From positions 1-37,459 of the forward strand of contig MSJH02000205.1 of NCBI GenBank assembly GCA_001931875.2: a DNA stretch of 37,459 bases, given 5' to 3'. Position numbers and translations under genes: made by a program. The DNA comes from Byssochlamys sp. IMV 00236 (lineage: Eukaryota; Ascomycota; Eurotiomycetes; Eurotiales; Thermoascaceae). Position 1 is the stretch's first letter. The number at the start of each line of letters is the position of its first letter. This document shows positions 1-12,036 of this stretch, one piece after another. The notes under the pieces are model-generated. The model made no database searches. It saw only the letters and a list, made by a program, of their open reading frames with translations, and had not been told where the DNA came from.

Positions 1-29
1 TAAAAAAAAAAAAAAAAAAAAAAAACATC

Positions 30-2851
30 TTACCCAAGACGCGAGGGGAAAGCTGCACGCGGGTAATCCAATAACAAGTTGGTTTTAGCTCCACTGTACA
101 AGCATTCCAATGTGGTTTCAAATTCGGGTATTCTTGCCCTCTCATCTTCGTCCTCTTCTTCTTGACCAAAGGTTCCGTTCATCTTTATGGTTCGCACGTA
201 TTCAGTATGCTCAATAATTCTATCAAACATTGTTTCTAATCGCGATCGAAGCGCACCGTATCTACTCTCGAGCATTTCCCAACCAAATGGTTTATACGTT
301 GTCATCCACATCTTGCGATGGTATTTCCATAAGCCATCTACTTCTTGTCGCAAAAGCATTAACCTACCATGGGCTAACTCTAACAAGAGTGTATGATCCT
401 TTCTTTTATAAGCGTTTACACAGTATTTACGTAAAGAGCACTTTAATGAAAGTGCTTTAGCAATTCTTCTGGGTAGCTCTAGTCTCTCATTCAGTGGGGC
501 AGACAATTTTTTAAGTTCAATCGCTTTTGATAGTTGGCGCTCAATTAAAGCATAATGGGACTCCAAGTCCTCATCCGCATATTGAGGTGAAAGAAAGCCA
601 AGCATAGGGTCTACATGTAACAGAATGGGTTATTGTTTTCGACAAACGTGGCATAATCTGCACCTTCCCACAGCAACCATTTGCTCATATTTGGCATATA
701 ATTTGTGTTTGGCGTCACGGATATTCCTTCAGGGGTATCATCAATCTATTCAGCATGTTGATATCAAGTACAACTTGACATGATTACAAATTACCTTTGA
801 TGCAAATGTCCAGTCATCAAAGTCAGCACCACATATTCCCTCTAAAAAGAAGTGGTTATGTATTCTATAAACATTTCCATTCTTTTACATCGTTACCAAA
901 ACCAAGCTTTAATAATTCAATATCTACTTCAGTATCCTCACAGTATCCATGTTGAGCATAATAAAGAAGTGCAGGTAGTGCTGAAAAGATATCACACTCA
1001 TTTCCATCATCTCCCCAAGTGGTAATAAAGGTATTTTGTACACCATCTTCTTTGTTTTTAGCAGCAATCATACTTGCTCTTATTGCTTTTAAAGAAAAAG
1101 GTACCGCTGCCCAAAATCTAGTCCAGGTCCAGATACCAGCTAATGACAAAGCACATTCTAGAGACTTTATCAAGAAATAAACTTTTTTTTTACTTACTTG
1201 CAATCCAGGGCTTCAAACATCCCATATCCCGATGTTGACGAATCTTTTGAGCATAGGTATTCGGGTTGGTATGATAGTAATCCCAAAAGACCATATCAAG
1301 GTTAGATGGGATCTTTTCGAGTAGTTCGGGTGATGCAGGATTATTCAGTTCATCGTAATAACCTTGTAACGAGTTATTTTTGGCAGCTAATGAAAAAGGT
1401 AAAAAGAAGTGAACAACGTTTCTTTGGAGCCTTGATCGTCTACCTGACTTTTACCTAGACAAAAAATCACTTTATAATAAAAAGTGCTATAATAAGTTTT
1501 CAAAGGGTCATCTCTACAATTATATAAAGATTTTTTTTTTCATGCGCAAGCTTACTATCTGACCAAATCATAGGTTGGAGATCATTTCTTGTACAAATTT
1601 CATGCACCTTTTGCAAATGTTCCATGAATACCAAGTTTGGATCCTTGTATCCATACAAGTGACGATAACGTCCTTCACCTACTCCATGAGCCTAGGAAAC
1701 AAATAAGTATGGATACTTTATCATCATCATCATCGTCAAGTTTACTTCGTCCATGCCGATATGAATCCTTTTGGATCTAAATGGTCTTGCAGCTGATACA
1801 ATCAACTTTTCGATAAATTCATAGGTCGGTTCTGATTCTGGAAGCAGTACTTCAAAGTTATCACGTAAATGAGCATATTGTTGCCACTGTAATACCTGAC
1901 CCATATGTCCCAAGGTTTGGATACATGGTATAACTTCAATTCCTCTAATACAAAGTTAGACATTTCTATAAAAATATCGAGTCTCTACTATTACAGATCA
2001 AAGGCATAATCATCTACCAAAGACAATTCTCTCATCGTATATCGTCCTCTAAGGTAACCAAACAATGGTTCACCATCCACCTGTTGGATTCAATCATTAA
2101 ATATAACTTATGATGGCCCGTATATTTTATATTACTTCATATGTGTCCTCTGTATAAAGTTGGAGCATATTTAAGCCCATAAGAGCCATATTATTCAACA
2201 AGAAATAAATGTTTTGAAGTCGTAGCACGCCATTTCTACTACAGTCAATCATGACCCTGAGAACACAAAGGTATGTTAAATATAGAAATCCTAACTCAAA
2301 GCCATACCCTTGTGTATCAAACTGAGCCTTTTCTCTAAAGTTGACAAGACGACCATGCTCTCCTTGCATTATTGGGTAGGAGTTTCGTGCTGCTGCCAAA
2401 AGTCTTCCAATGGCACGAAAGGCTACGCATATTGATAAACATATCGTCCATTATATATAATTCAATTTTACCATCAATCTTTCTATGATATGTCACTTGT
2501 ATTTCAAATCGATCTCCTGGCAATACTTCGGCGTAGTTGATATAGTTGCTCTTACAAACATATTCTCCTTCAACCAAGCCGGCGTCATAAATAAAACTTG
2601 TAATGTTTGTGAATACTAGTAGTATTTTATTGCTCATGTTCTTACTCAACATGCCACCTGAATTCACTCATTTCTTCATTCATGGCATTTTCGTCTACTA
2701 GATTTCCATGAGGTGCATAAGAAATAAGCTTTGAAATACCGTCTTGTAAGTCAGTAGGTTGTCTGGTCGTATCAATCACAATTAACACACTGCTTCTAGT
2801 ATTCATAAACATGGAAGAAGTCGAGCTCTCTTGTAAATAAGGGTTAGTCAT
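30..2851 (-). CDS. GcnA-like family-20 beta-N-acetylhexosaminidase, 13 exons, 716 aa
   Basis: Glycoside hydrolase family 20 enzyme of the intracellular GcnA/HexD type, expected to release terminal N-acetylglucosamine or glucosamine from chitin or chitosan oligomers or glycans. Exons on the minus strand: 2851-2646, 2596-2472, 2422-2308, 2256-2136, 2080-1995, 1944-1746, 1691-1556, 1469-1449, 1386-1198, 1139-897, 841-795, 745-664, 610-30; all phases agree. The catalytic Asp-Glu pair lies in RIHIGMDE (about residues 277-284). VMIDCSRNG near residue 150, IWSD, FWDYYH, GIWTWTRFW and TTWGDDGNE match the order of conserved blocks in streptococcal GcnA. No signal peptide is evident, so it is probably cytosolic. 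ATG at 2851 is preferred; an in-frame ATG at 2875 would add eight residues. The stop at 30-32 overlaps a donor-like GTAAG, so a further exon beyond the window cannot be excluded. The 21-base exon 1449-1469 is the least certain part. Confidence 0.85.
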
Positions 2852-3086
2852 TGCAAGAAAAAAAAGACTATGCATTTCACACACATAGAGCAAAAATTTA
2901 AAATCAGATATTCAGGTCTAAAACAGGCAAATGGTATATTTGGTACAAAACAGTTGAATTTATTAAGCATATGTATAGATTATTCAAAAGTTTTCTAATC
3001 GTCGTTTTCCCTCTTTCTTTTTTTTTTACTATAAATTCTATGATACAATAAAACCTGATGATTGAAAAGGAAAAATATTAAATAAT

Positions 3087-5242
3087 TTAATCAACTTCTT
3101 CGATAGAAGGACCGTCGGCATCAGCGTTGTTTCCAGCACCAGGGAAACCGCCAGGAGCAGCACCGGGGAAGCCACCAGGAGCAGCACCAGCAGCACCAGG
3201 GGCACCACCAGCTTGTTGATAGAACTTCATCATGATGGGGTTGGCAACTTCTTCCAATTCCTTTTGCTTAGATTCATATTCTTCCTTGGAAGCTTCTTGA
3301 GAGTCATCGAGCCACTTGATAGCTTCATCAACAGCAGCAGTAAGCTTGGTCTTATCTTCAGCAGGGAGAGCACCGCCAACCTTTTCATCTTGAAGAGTGT
3401 TGCGGAGGTTGTAAGCATAGGATTCGAGGCCGTTCTTGGCTTGGATACGGGCAGCAGCAGCCTCATCTTCAGCCTTGTACTTTTCAGCTTCGTTGACCAT
3501 ACGTTCGATATCTTCCTTGGAGAGACGACCCTTGTCGTTGGTGATGGTGATCTTGTTAGACTTACCAGTAGTCTTGTCAAGAGCAGAGACGTTCAAGATA
3601 CCGTTGGCATCAACATCGAAAGTAACTTCGATTTGAGGAACACCACGAGGGGCAGGAGGAATACCAGTAAGTTCGAACTTACCGAGAAGGTTGTTATCCT
3701 TGGTACGAGCACGTTCACCTTCGTAAACTTGGATGAGGACACCAGGTTGGTTATCGGCGTAGGTAGAGAAGATTTCGGACTTCTTGGTGGGAACAGTGGT
3801 GTTACGCTTGATAAGAGCAGTCATGACACCACCAGCGGTTTCAATACCGAGGGAAAGAGGAGCAACGTCCAAAAGAAGAAGGTCTTGGGTCTTTTCGGAA
3901 GTGTCACCAGAGAGAATGGCAGCTTGGACAGCAGCACCATAGGCAACAGCTTCATCAGGGTTGATGGACTTGTTGGGTTCCTTACCGTTGAAGAAGTCAG
4001 AAACCAACTTTTGAACCTTGGGAATACGGGTGGAACCACCGACGAGGACAATATCGTGAACTTGAGACTTGTCAATCTTGGAGTCACGAAGGACCTTTTC
4101 GACAGGTTCCATGGTATTACGGAAGAGATCTTGGTTCAATTCTTCGAAACGAGCACGAGTCAAAGAGGTGTAGAAGTCAACACCTTCGAAGAGAGAGTCG
4201 ATTTCGATGGTGGTTTGAGCAGCAGAAGACAAGGTACGCTTAGCACGTTCACAAGCAGTACGAAGACGACGGACAGCACGAGCGTTACCAGAGATGTCCT
4301 TCTTGAACTTGCGCTTGAATTCTTGCATGAAGTGGTTGACAAGACGGTTATCGAAATCTTCACCACCCAAGTGAGTGTCACCAGCAGTAGCCTTGACTTC
4401 GAAGATACCATCTTCGATGGTCAAGAGAGAGACATCGAAGGTACCACCTCCCAAATCGAAGATCAAAACGTTACGTTCACCTTCAACCTTCTTGTCCAAA
4501 CCGTAGGCAATAGCGGCGGCAGTGGGTTCGTTGATGATACGTTGAACGTTCAAACCGGCAATCAAACCAGCATCCTTGGTGGCCTGACGCTGACCTTAAA
4601 AATAATAAGAGACCGTTCGCACTAAAATTTCACTAAAAAAAAGAGACTTACTGTCGTTGAAGTAGGCAGGAACAGTGATGACGGCATTCTTAACGGTGCC
4701 ACCGAGGTAGGCTTCAGCAGTTTCCTTCATCTTGATAAGGACCATAGAAGAGATTTCTTCGGGAGTGAAAGTCTTGGTCTCACCCTTGTATTCAACTTGG
4801 ATGATAGGCTTGCCTTCCTTATCAATGACCTTGAAGGGCCAGTGCTTCATGTCAGATTGAACTTCGGGTTCGTTGAAGCGACGACCGATCAAACGCTTGG
4901 CGTCAAAGACGGTATTGTAAGGGTTCATGGCGACTTGGTTCTTGGCAGCGTCACCAATGAGACGTTCAGTGTCGGTGAAACCAACATAAGAGGGGGTGGT
5001 ACGGTTACCCTGATCGTTGGCAATGATTTCAACACGATCGTTTTGCCAAACACCAACACAAGAATAGCTAAAGTGGATGTTAGTCATCTCCTTTTTGACG
5101 CGCTTTTTATGTGTCATAATACTTACGTAGTACCCAAATCAATACCAACTGTTCATAAATAAACAGGGAAAAAGAGAAAACTGGTTAATAAAGCCAAGTA
5201 ACAGCCATTTTACGAGCACTTACCAGACTTTCCTTCAGACAT
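3087..5242 (-). CDS. Cytosolic heat-shock protein Hsp70 (SSA type), 4 exons, 654 aa
   Basis: ATP-driven chaperone that folds nascent and stress-damaged proteins and works with J-proteins and nucleotide-exchange factors. Exons: 5242-5224, 5148-5127, 5067-4652, 4594-3087. The first two coding exons are only 19 and 22 bases and together encode MSEGKS plus the VGIDLGTT phosphate-binding loop; exon 3 continues with YSCVGVWQ. Other family marks are [10 protein letters not shown], the [13 protein letters not shown] loop, and a Gly-Gly-Phe-Pro-rich tail ending in EEVD, which identifies the cytosolic/nuclear class that binds TPR co-chaperones. Length is normal for the family. Codon use is strongly biased (few codons per amino acid), as expected of a very highly expressed gene. 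It lies 146 bases downstream of the COPA stop in the same orientation; a heat-shock-element-like array sits in that gap (listed separately). Confidence 0.97.
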
Positions 5243-5337
5243 CTTTATTATAAATAAAAAGAAAAGGGGGAAAAGCTCAAAAAAAATTTTCACCTTTTTT
5301 TAAATACATCTTTTGCGCAAAAATTGTGACAAGTTTG

Positions 5338-5360
5338 GAATAACAAAGAAAATCATGGAA
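5338..5360 (-). promoter_or_regulatory. Step-type heat-shock element candidate upstream of hsp70
   Basis: Three GAA triplets on the plus strand start at 5338, 5348 and 5358, exactly ten bases apart (TTC on the hsp70 strand). This is the gapped, step-type spacing (nTTCn separated by five bases) that yeast Hsf1 is known to bind. It lies about 96-118 bases upstream of the hsp70 ATG, a usual distance. The DNA is AT-rich, so chance is possible; the exact ten-base period and the position support the call. It also lies just 3' of the COPA stop, so it is probably within the COPA 3' UTR. Confidence 0.5.
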
Positions 5361-5388
5361 TTTTATTATCAAACTGAGCTTAAATTGA

Positions 5389-8300
5389 TTACTGTCCAAT
5401 CTTTGCTACTTCACAGATGGCGCACACCTTGCCTTCATATTCAGGCTTATAGGATGCTTTACAATAACAACACGTTTTCTTGGGTGATCCTCGGTAAATA
5501 GGTTCAAAACTATAGGCACAAACATCGAATGGATTATGTTGATCATAGTTTAGGGTCATTTCATCTTGTAAAGTGCGTTCACAGACACTTTGAATCTTGC
5601 GGGCCTATTATTAAGATGGTGAATAATCAATTTCAAATATAAAACTTCATTGTTTCTTCTCCTTACCTCATCAGCAATCTTGAGCGGAGGTGCCAATTCA
5701 AGTAATCGAGTAGCAAATCGTGACGCTGTACTAAAATTCTTTGCCCTGAACGCCTGTTTTGTAGCCTGACGTAATGCCAGGTGCATATGTTTCACCTGCA
5801 ACTCACAGTGAGTAAAGTAAGCTGCCAATTCCAGGGCACGCTTAAGTTCATCGGGTGAGGTGCCTTCAATCGATCTTCGCTTTTGTTCCAAGGAGAGACC
5901 CAAGAGATATTCACGGCAAATGTCCACTAGTTGAGTCAGCTCATTGGCTTCTTCATCACTATTTGTCACAGTGAACAAGGCAATGTGTACTAGTTGCTTG
6001 AATAGCTGTGAAGAAGCAGCCAGCTTTCCGTTTGAGAACAGTGAGTAGGCCTGTTGAATCAGTGTAGAAATCGTGTTTTGGAAAGTATAGACTGCTACAG
6101 GTAAGGCATTGCGAGGTGAAGATGTCTCTGGATTTCTACGGAGAGGTACAGTACCGCTGCCACACACATGTGAGACATGGGCATGGGAAGCTTGATAGAT
6201 GGCCAAGAAATGAGGCTTCAATGGTTCGAAATGAACAATTCCCTTTTGTCGATTAAGAACCTGCATGGCACTGTCAAAGGCACCAGCTGCGATGTGATCA
6301 GCAGCAATATTGGAGTTTTGCGTCCAAATGAGGCTTTCGCTTACACCCTCTGTTGGAGCAACGAATTCAGCAGTTTCTCTGGCTGCAACATTACCCATTT
6401 GAGCATCCAATTCAGCCTTGATATCATCATCATCGTCCCATCCACCGCCTTCTTCTTCGTCTGGTACGCCAAATTCATCATCACCTGTATCTAAAAGATT
6501 ATCATGTGCAGGCTTAGGAGCGCCAGCCAAGCCCAAATCGTCGTCATCATCTCCCCAGTCTCCACCTGCTTCTTCAATTGCGTCATCGTATGTGAAGCTA
6601 GGTTTGTTGATAACAGAATGGATGTCACCAGATACTCGAGTATCTTGTTGCTGTTGTTGTTGTTTGACAAAGGCACCTTCAAAGAAACTCTTGGATACGG
6701 TCAAGAGTGGCCAATTAGGATCCTCCAAGTGGGTAACAGGTTGAGGAATAGAAGGTAAAGACTCTTCTGATTCAGGTAACTCAATTTCATCTTCCGCCTT
6801 TCCTGATGCGGCCAAAATGGATTCAGCTTGTTCTGTCAGTCCATGTGATTTGGCGGTCATATAAGCCAAGGGTAACTGTCCGACATCCACAAGCATTTGA
6901 ATGCGTTCCTGTATATCGCCTAAATAGACAGAATTCTGGAATTGTTGCATAGGATCCTTTTGAAGCTTGGAAATTTCTAACATCTTTGAGAGATTGGCTT
7001 GATTGCCCTCCAAGAGGTACAAGAAGGATAGCTTGTCCATCTTTTTGATGCGTTGATAACACAATTCAACAATCTATATATCAACAGTTTGTTATCATGT
7101 CCTTTGCTTATATTTAGATAAACATACCTTGAAATTACCGTGGTTTAAGGCTTCAGCGCTCAATTTTGCCCAGTGATCAGGCTTGTTCATAGCTCTTGCT
7201 GTTTCCAAAGCGACGTCCAAATTACCGCATTCAAGTGCCAATTCAAATCTTGTCTTATCATCCCTGACAAAATGTAAAGCAATCTCTGGATATCCCTTCT
7301 TTTGCAAATAAGCAATAATGGATTGACCGACCAAATTGGATGTGCGAATGATATGAAGCACTTCTTCATATTGTTTCTTCACTAAAGCCAACTTGAAACG
7401 ATATTCAGTGGGATCAATAGTGATTTCACGAACCTTGCCATCACGGTCAAGAGCAAAGAGTTTCTTGCCCTTCATGCGTGTCAAATAGACGGGTTGATCG
7501 AGTGTACGAACGATACCGTTATCACCTTCGGTCAATGCATACTTGATGTGGTTCAGAGTACAGTAGAGGAGAACGTTGGAATCATCCCAAGTAGCGCTCT
7601 TGATGCGAATTGTTTCATGAATTTGGCTTGTTTGGCGTAATTCTTTGGTAGCAATCGTAATTGTGTGCTTGCTGATCAAAGCAACCATGGACATATCATT
7701 AGACCAGGCAACGTATTTTACAGAAGCAACGGTCAATTCAGAGACAACACGGCGTTGTTGAATATCAAACAAGATGACTGAGGTAGGTGTAGCCATAAGA
7801 AGTGATCCAGGTCCAGCATAGAAAATATCTGTGACTTGAGAAGGTGTTCTAAATGATTTGGTTTCCTTGTTAGAAAGATCACGAATCTGAATGACTTGGC
7901 TTGTTTTATCAAACACAGCAAATCGGTTACGGGCGATGAAAAGAGCAGCGTGGCCTGTGCCCTTCATTGATTCATCCGAGGGCTCTTGCAAGGTTCCGCC
8001 CAAGTTCTTGGGTAGACGATATAGCTCGTATGAACCGCCCTCAAAAGGTGATGTAAGCAATACAGCACGCTCAGCAGGGTTGTAAGAAAGTGTACGAGGC
8101 GCAACAAATTGAGATCCCAATTTACGAACAGACATCACTTCTTGATCAGCAGTGCTGGGGAAATCGTGAATATGTAAGATGTTGTTCTTGACATAAAACA
8201 ATTCATTGTTGTGAACTTGGAAGGCAGGACGCTCTCGTTCGAGTTTAAAAACGATTAAACCGCTATCATGACCGGCAGCAAATAAATTGAGTTCAGGATG

Positions 8301-9369
8301 TGCCGTCAAAACCCAGAAACGGTCATGGTCTCTTCTGAATGTAGCCACGGCAGTACGTTTAGTGAGATCCCAAACACGAATTGTTTTGTCTTCACTGTCA
8401 GATAAGATGAGGTCTTGTCGAGGATGGAAAATGGCACTGGAAACATTATTATAGTGACCACGACAGCTATCGACTTCCCAAGCCTTTGTGTCTATTTGCA
8501 GCAATTTAGTACGTGTTACCAAGTTTATATGTTCGACTTACCATTCATTCTCCAGAGTTTTACTTGACGGTCATCACCGGCTGAGATGATCAAAGGCAAT
8601 GTTGGATGGAAAGAAGCCCAGTTGACACCATGATCATGTCCTTCCAAGACATACTTGACCATAACATCCGTAGTTCCAAACATATCACTACCCGGTCCAG
8701 CACGATTCATATCTTCAAATGACATCGCAGTGGGTGCTTGAGATTTTTTACGTAAACCTGTAATATCCCATACACGAACAGTTTGATCCATAGATGCCGA
8801 AACAATAAGATCAGTCTTGGGATGGAACTGAGCACACATCACATAGTGATTATGTCCTGTCAAGATAGCAATACAGGCTCTTGATTGCCAATTCCAGATA
8901 CGGATTGTTTGGTCGTCTGAGGCAGAAATGATCCAAGGAAGCTCGTGATGGAAAAAGACGGTACGAACATAATCGAGATGACCATTTAAAGTGAATAAAC
9001 AACGATGAGTTTTGTAATTCCAAACTTTGATCTTGTAGTCGTCGCCACCAGAGACAAACAATGGCTGAGTAGGGTGAAATGCGATGCCTCTTACGGGTCC
9101 TAGAGAGGAATAAGATGGTTGACAATAGTTCATTTATAAAAGAAGCTCTTTACCATCGTGTTCTTCAAAACGTTCGAGTAAAGTGCCCATTCGATAATCC
9201 CAGAGTTGAATGCAACCATTATGTAAAGAAGCTAAAATCCAGGGACGCTTGGGATGAAATGCAACACCTTTGACACGGTTGCTTTTTGATTCAAACTAAT
9301 TAGGTGTTAGAGATGATGTCTATTTGTGGTGTAAAAAACTTGAGAGAATACCTTTGTAAGCATCTGCAT
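5389..9369 (-). CDS. COPA: Coatomer subunit alpha (alpha-COP), 6 exons, 1234 aa
   Basis: Large subunit of the COPI coat that binds dilysine cargo tails and drives Golgi-to-ER and intra-Golgi transport. Exons: 9369-9352, 9295-9154, 9099-8542, 8491-7128, 7073-5667, 5604-5389. The N-terminus carries WD40 repeats (residues about 1-320) with repeats such as [13 protein letters not shown] and [14 protein letters not shown] second propeller and the alpha-solenoid follow. A very acidic Asp/Glu/Trp/Gly-rich linker lies near residues 860-910. The Cys-rich C-terminal domain ([10 protein letters not shown], then CCYCKAS and CAICEV) binds epsilon-COP. The first exon has two in-frame ATGs (9369 and 9363); the second gives MLTKFESK, the usual family start, so either is possible. 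Length is close to human COPA. The gene is upstream of and in tandem with hsp70. Confidence 0.96.
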
Positions 9370-9789
9370 TTTGAAAAACTGTCAAGTTCTATCAAGGTTG
9401 AGTCAATATAAACAATTGTATATACGCGTATGAGTTCTAACCTTGCTTATATTATTTTGCTATTCTAGTTTCTATTTCTACTAAAAAGAGCAAAAAATTA
9501 AAAAAAAAAAGAGAAAGAGTCAGTTGAGTTCCTTAAAAATACAGCCTACAAACAGCTTACAACTATACACAAGTAAACACACTCACTCACACACACACAA
9601 AAGAAGAGAGAGAGAGATAATAGAAGGTAATATGTTATGTATCCCCTTTTTTCAAAAAAAAAAAGAGAGAATATAATAATACTAGCAAAAGTTACAATAA
9701 TCAGCAAGTGTGTGTATATGTGCTTTGATAGAGTTGAAAAGGATGAAACGGAGATTGTAATTTTATTAACCAACCAATCAAATAAGCGT
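9370..9789. other. COPA promoter side and F-box gene 3' flank (420 bases)
   Basis: No gene is seen. The stretch carries A-rich runs near 9497-9510 and 9654-9666, a CA-rich and GA-rich low-complexity patch at about 9576-9620, and alternating AT-rich sequence. It must hold the COPA promoter and the 3' end of the F-box gene. An open frame on the minus strand here (9546-9773) codes only for a low-complexity hydrophobic and Ser-rich sequence and is not believed. Confidence 0.6.
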
Positions 9790-10545
9790 TCATGACGTGT
9801 CAGGAAGAGAGAAAGAAGAAGACGACTGGTGCCTTCTGGTGCTTGTACGAGGAGAAGGTGACCTTGATCGCTTGGTTGGATGAATAGATTGACCCGCTAA
9901 AAAGCTAAATAAAGACTCTAGTCGATATATAATTTCTTGATCTTTTGGTTCTGCATTTATTGCTGTTTTGGTTGTTGTTGTTGTTGTTGTTGTTGTTACT
10001 ATGGAGATATGAGCTAGTCTTTCAAAAGGCGGGTCATCCAGCTTGATATAATGTAATGTGGTCGGTATTGGTTCTAGTTTATTCATGTTTTTTGAACTAG
10101 GCTGATCAAGGGCGTACTCCCTGAACGTACATGGTATCTTATTATCTTGTTGCAGTATGGCTAAATCAGTAGCGAATCGGGTCAAATGATAGCATAGCTG
10201 CATAAAGAGTTGATGATCAGATTGAATAGTAATCGAAGTGAGTGAATGAGCGAACTGATCAAATATTAAAAAGTAACCAAACCAAGTCAAAGGAAGGTTG
10301 ACCATTCGAATATCAAGGATTCCGTAATTACGTGTAATTTTAGTTATTGTTTGTTTAATAAACTGATCAGTGATTGAAGGGTCATTGATTGGAAACAGAA
10401 TATCCTTTGTCCAAACAGAGGGCTGTGCATAGATACAATGACATAACTTTTTATGTGCTTTACCTAATTCAATAATATCTCGTAATTCAAGATATCTTGT
10501 TACCCTTATAATGACTTTATCAGGTAAAGACGTCAAACGACTCAT
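9790..10545 (-). CDS. F-box protein, 251 aa, single exon
   Basis: The N-terminal 45 residues (SLPDKVIIRVTRYLEL, then DIIELGKAHKKL and PSVWTKDILFP) have the F-box pattern: Leu-Pro start, a Tyr-Leu pair in helix 2, and a Trp after the third helix. F-box proteins bind Skp1 and deliver substrates to SCF ubiquitin ligases; the substrate-binding part here is not recognisable. The C-terminal region contains a run of about nine Thr residues encoded by a trinucleotide repeat (9968-9998 on the plus strand, GTT units) and a Ser/Arg-rich tail. ATG 10545 is chosen; frame upstream of it is low-complexity 5' leader. Divergent from GPI8, sharing a 146-base promoter gap with a GA microsatellite near 10577-10592. 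Confidence 0.7.
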   Translation of the reverse strand: MSRLTSLPDKVIIRVTRYLELRDIIELGKAHKKLCHCIYAQPSVWTKDILFPINDPSITDQFIKQTITKITRNYGILDIRMVNLPLTWFGYFLIFDQFAHSLTSITIQSDHQLFMQLCYHLTRFATDLAILQQDNKIPCTFREYALDQPSSKNMNKLEPIPTTLHYIKLDDPPFERLAHISIVTTTTTTTTTKTAINAEPKDQEIIYRLESLFSFLAGQSIHPTKRSRSPSPRTSTRRHQSSSSFSLPDTS

Positions 10546-10691
10546 AATAAATAGAAGAAGAAAAAGAAAAACAAAAGAGAGAGAGAGAGAGAAGGAAAGG
10601 GAAAAGAAAAGAGAAGTAAACACCTGACTTTTAATTCCTATTGAACAAACACACACATTTTTCTTATTCTTTACATTTTATTGTAAAATAG

Positions 10692-12036
10692 ATGATGGCA
10701 GTGAAAAGAGGAATCCTATTGTTTTTATTATTCTTTACTGCCATCTATTGTCAACAAGACGCAATAGAAGGTTTCTTTACTCAGAGTGGCCATACCAATA
10801 ATTGGGCAGTGTTAGTAAGTTTAGAATATATCATATACTCCTTCATTTACGCTTTTTTAATAGGTCTGCACTTCTCGATTTTGGTTCAATTATCGACATG
10901 TTGCCAACACACTTTCTATCTATCGAACTGTTAAACGATTAGGCATTCCAGATTCCAATATTATTCTTATGCTTGCAGACGATGTTTCCTGTAATCCACG
11001 TAATCGATACCCCGCTACAGTTTATAATAATGCTGCTCGCCATATTGATCTCTATGGTGACAATGTAGAAGTTGATTATCGAGGATATGAAGTAACAGTC
11101 GAAAACTTTATAAGAGTGCTCACAGGACGTGTGGCACCTAATACACCAAGATCAAAACGGCTATTATCTGACGATCGTTCCAACATTCTAGTTTACATGA
11201 CAGGGCATGGAGGCAATGAGTTTCTCAAGTTTCAGGACGCCGAAGAAATCAGTGCCTATGACTTGGCAGATGCATTCAAACAGATGGCAGAAAAGAAAAG
11301 ATATAACGAGATCCTGTTTATGATCGATACTTGTCAAGCAAACACAATGTATAGCAAAATAAATTCTACAAACATTTTAGCCACAGGGAGCAGTGAATTA
11401 GACGAAAGCTCTTATTCGGTAAGTATTGTATGAAGTAGTAAAAGGATATAACTGACTGTAGAGCTACCTTATAGCATCACACTGACCATGATATTGGTGT
11501 TGCAGTGATTGATGGCTTTACTTATTATAACTTGGAAGTATTGGAAAATATAGATATGACGAGTGAAATGACGCTTCAGGATCTAGTAAGAAATAACTAC
11601 AATAGAGCCAATCTATGTATTCTAACCTTTTGTGTAGTTTAATACATATGATCCTATCAAGATTGCTTCTCATCCTGGTATTCGTTCAGATTTGTTTAAA
11701 CGACCTTTGAACAAGGTTAAAGTGACAGACTTCTTTGGTAATGTGCAGAATGTGGAATTAACAAAGACAAAGTATCCTCTTGAAGAAAATATAGATGATG
11801 TAAATACTTTGTATATTATCAGTTGATGTATCTAACACATATCATAGGAACAGGAGAATACAACAACAAATCCATACAAACATACCACACATCTACGCAT
11901 ACAACAACAACAACAACAACAGCATCTACATCATTCATTTCTTGTTCAAAAGGACACAACTTATATCTCGTCTTTATTAAGTCTAGTTTCAGTTATAGCT
12001 GTTACTTACTTTACATACACTTTATTTGCACACTGA
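10692..12036 (+). CDS. GPI8: GPI-anchor transamidase catalytic subunit, 5 exons, 379 aa
   Basis: C13-family cysteine protease of the ER membrane that cleaves the C-terminal signal of proproteins and joins the new C-terminus to GPI (PIG-K in animals). Exons: 10692-10814, 10864-11418, 11475-11585, 11638-11799, 11848-12036, all split between codons. A signal peptide ([14 protein letters not shown]) opens the protein. [20 protein letters not shown] is the family N-terminal block. The catalytic dyad is His in TGHGG (about residue 156) and Cys in IDTCQA (about residue 198), matching yeast H157/C199. A Gln tract (seven residues) lies in the luminal stalk, followed by a single C-terminal membrane helix ([20 protein letters not shown]) and a very short tail. 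A second ATG at 10695 is also in frame. Confidence 0.96.

Noticed and set aside
600..663. Apparent one-base frameshift near 630 in the GH20 gene
   Set aside because: A 53-base GT-AG intron (611-663) resolves it and joins WLLWE to DPMLGFLS, matching GcnA, so the gene is intact.
3213..4625. 470-codon open frame on the plus strand opposite hsp70
   Set aside because: It is an antisense shadow of the strongly codon-biased Hsp70 exon; it matches no family and has Ser/Thr/Val-rich composition typical of such shadows.
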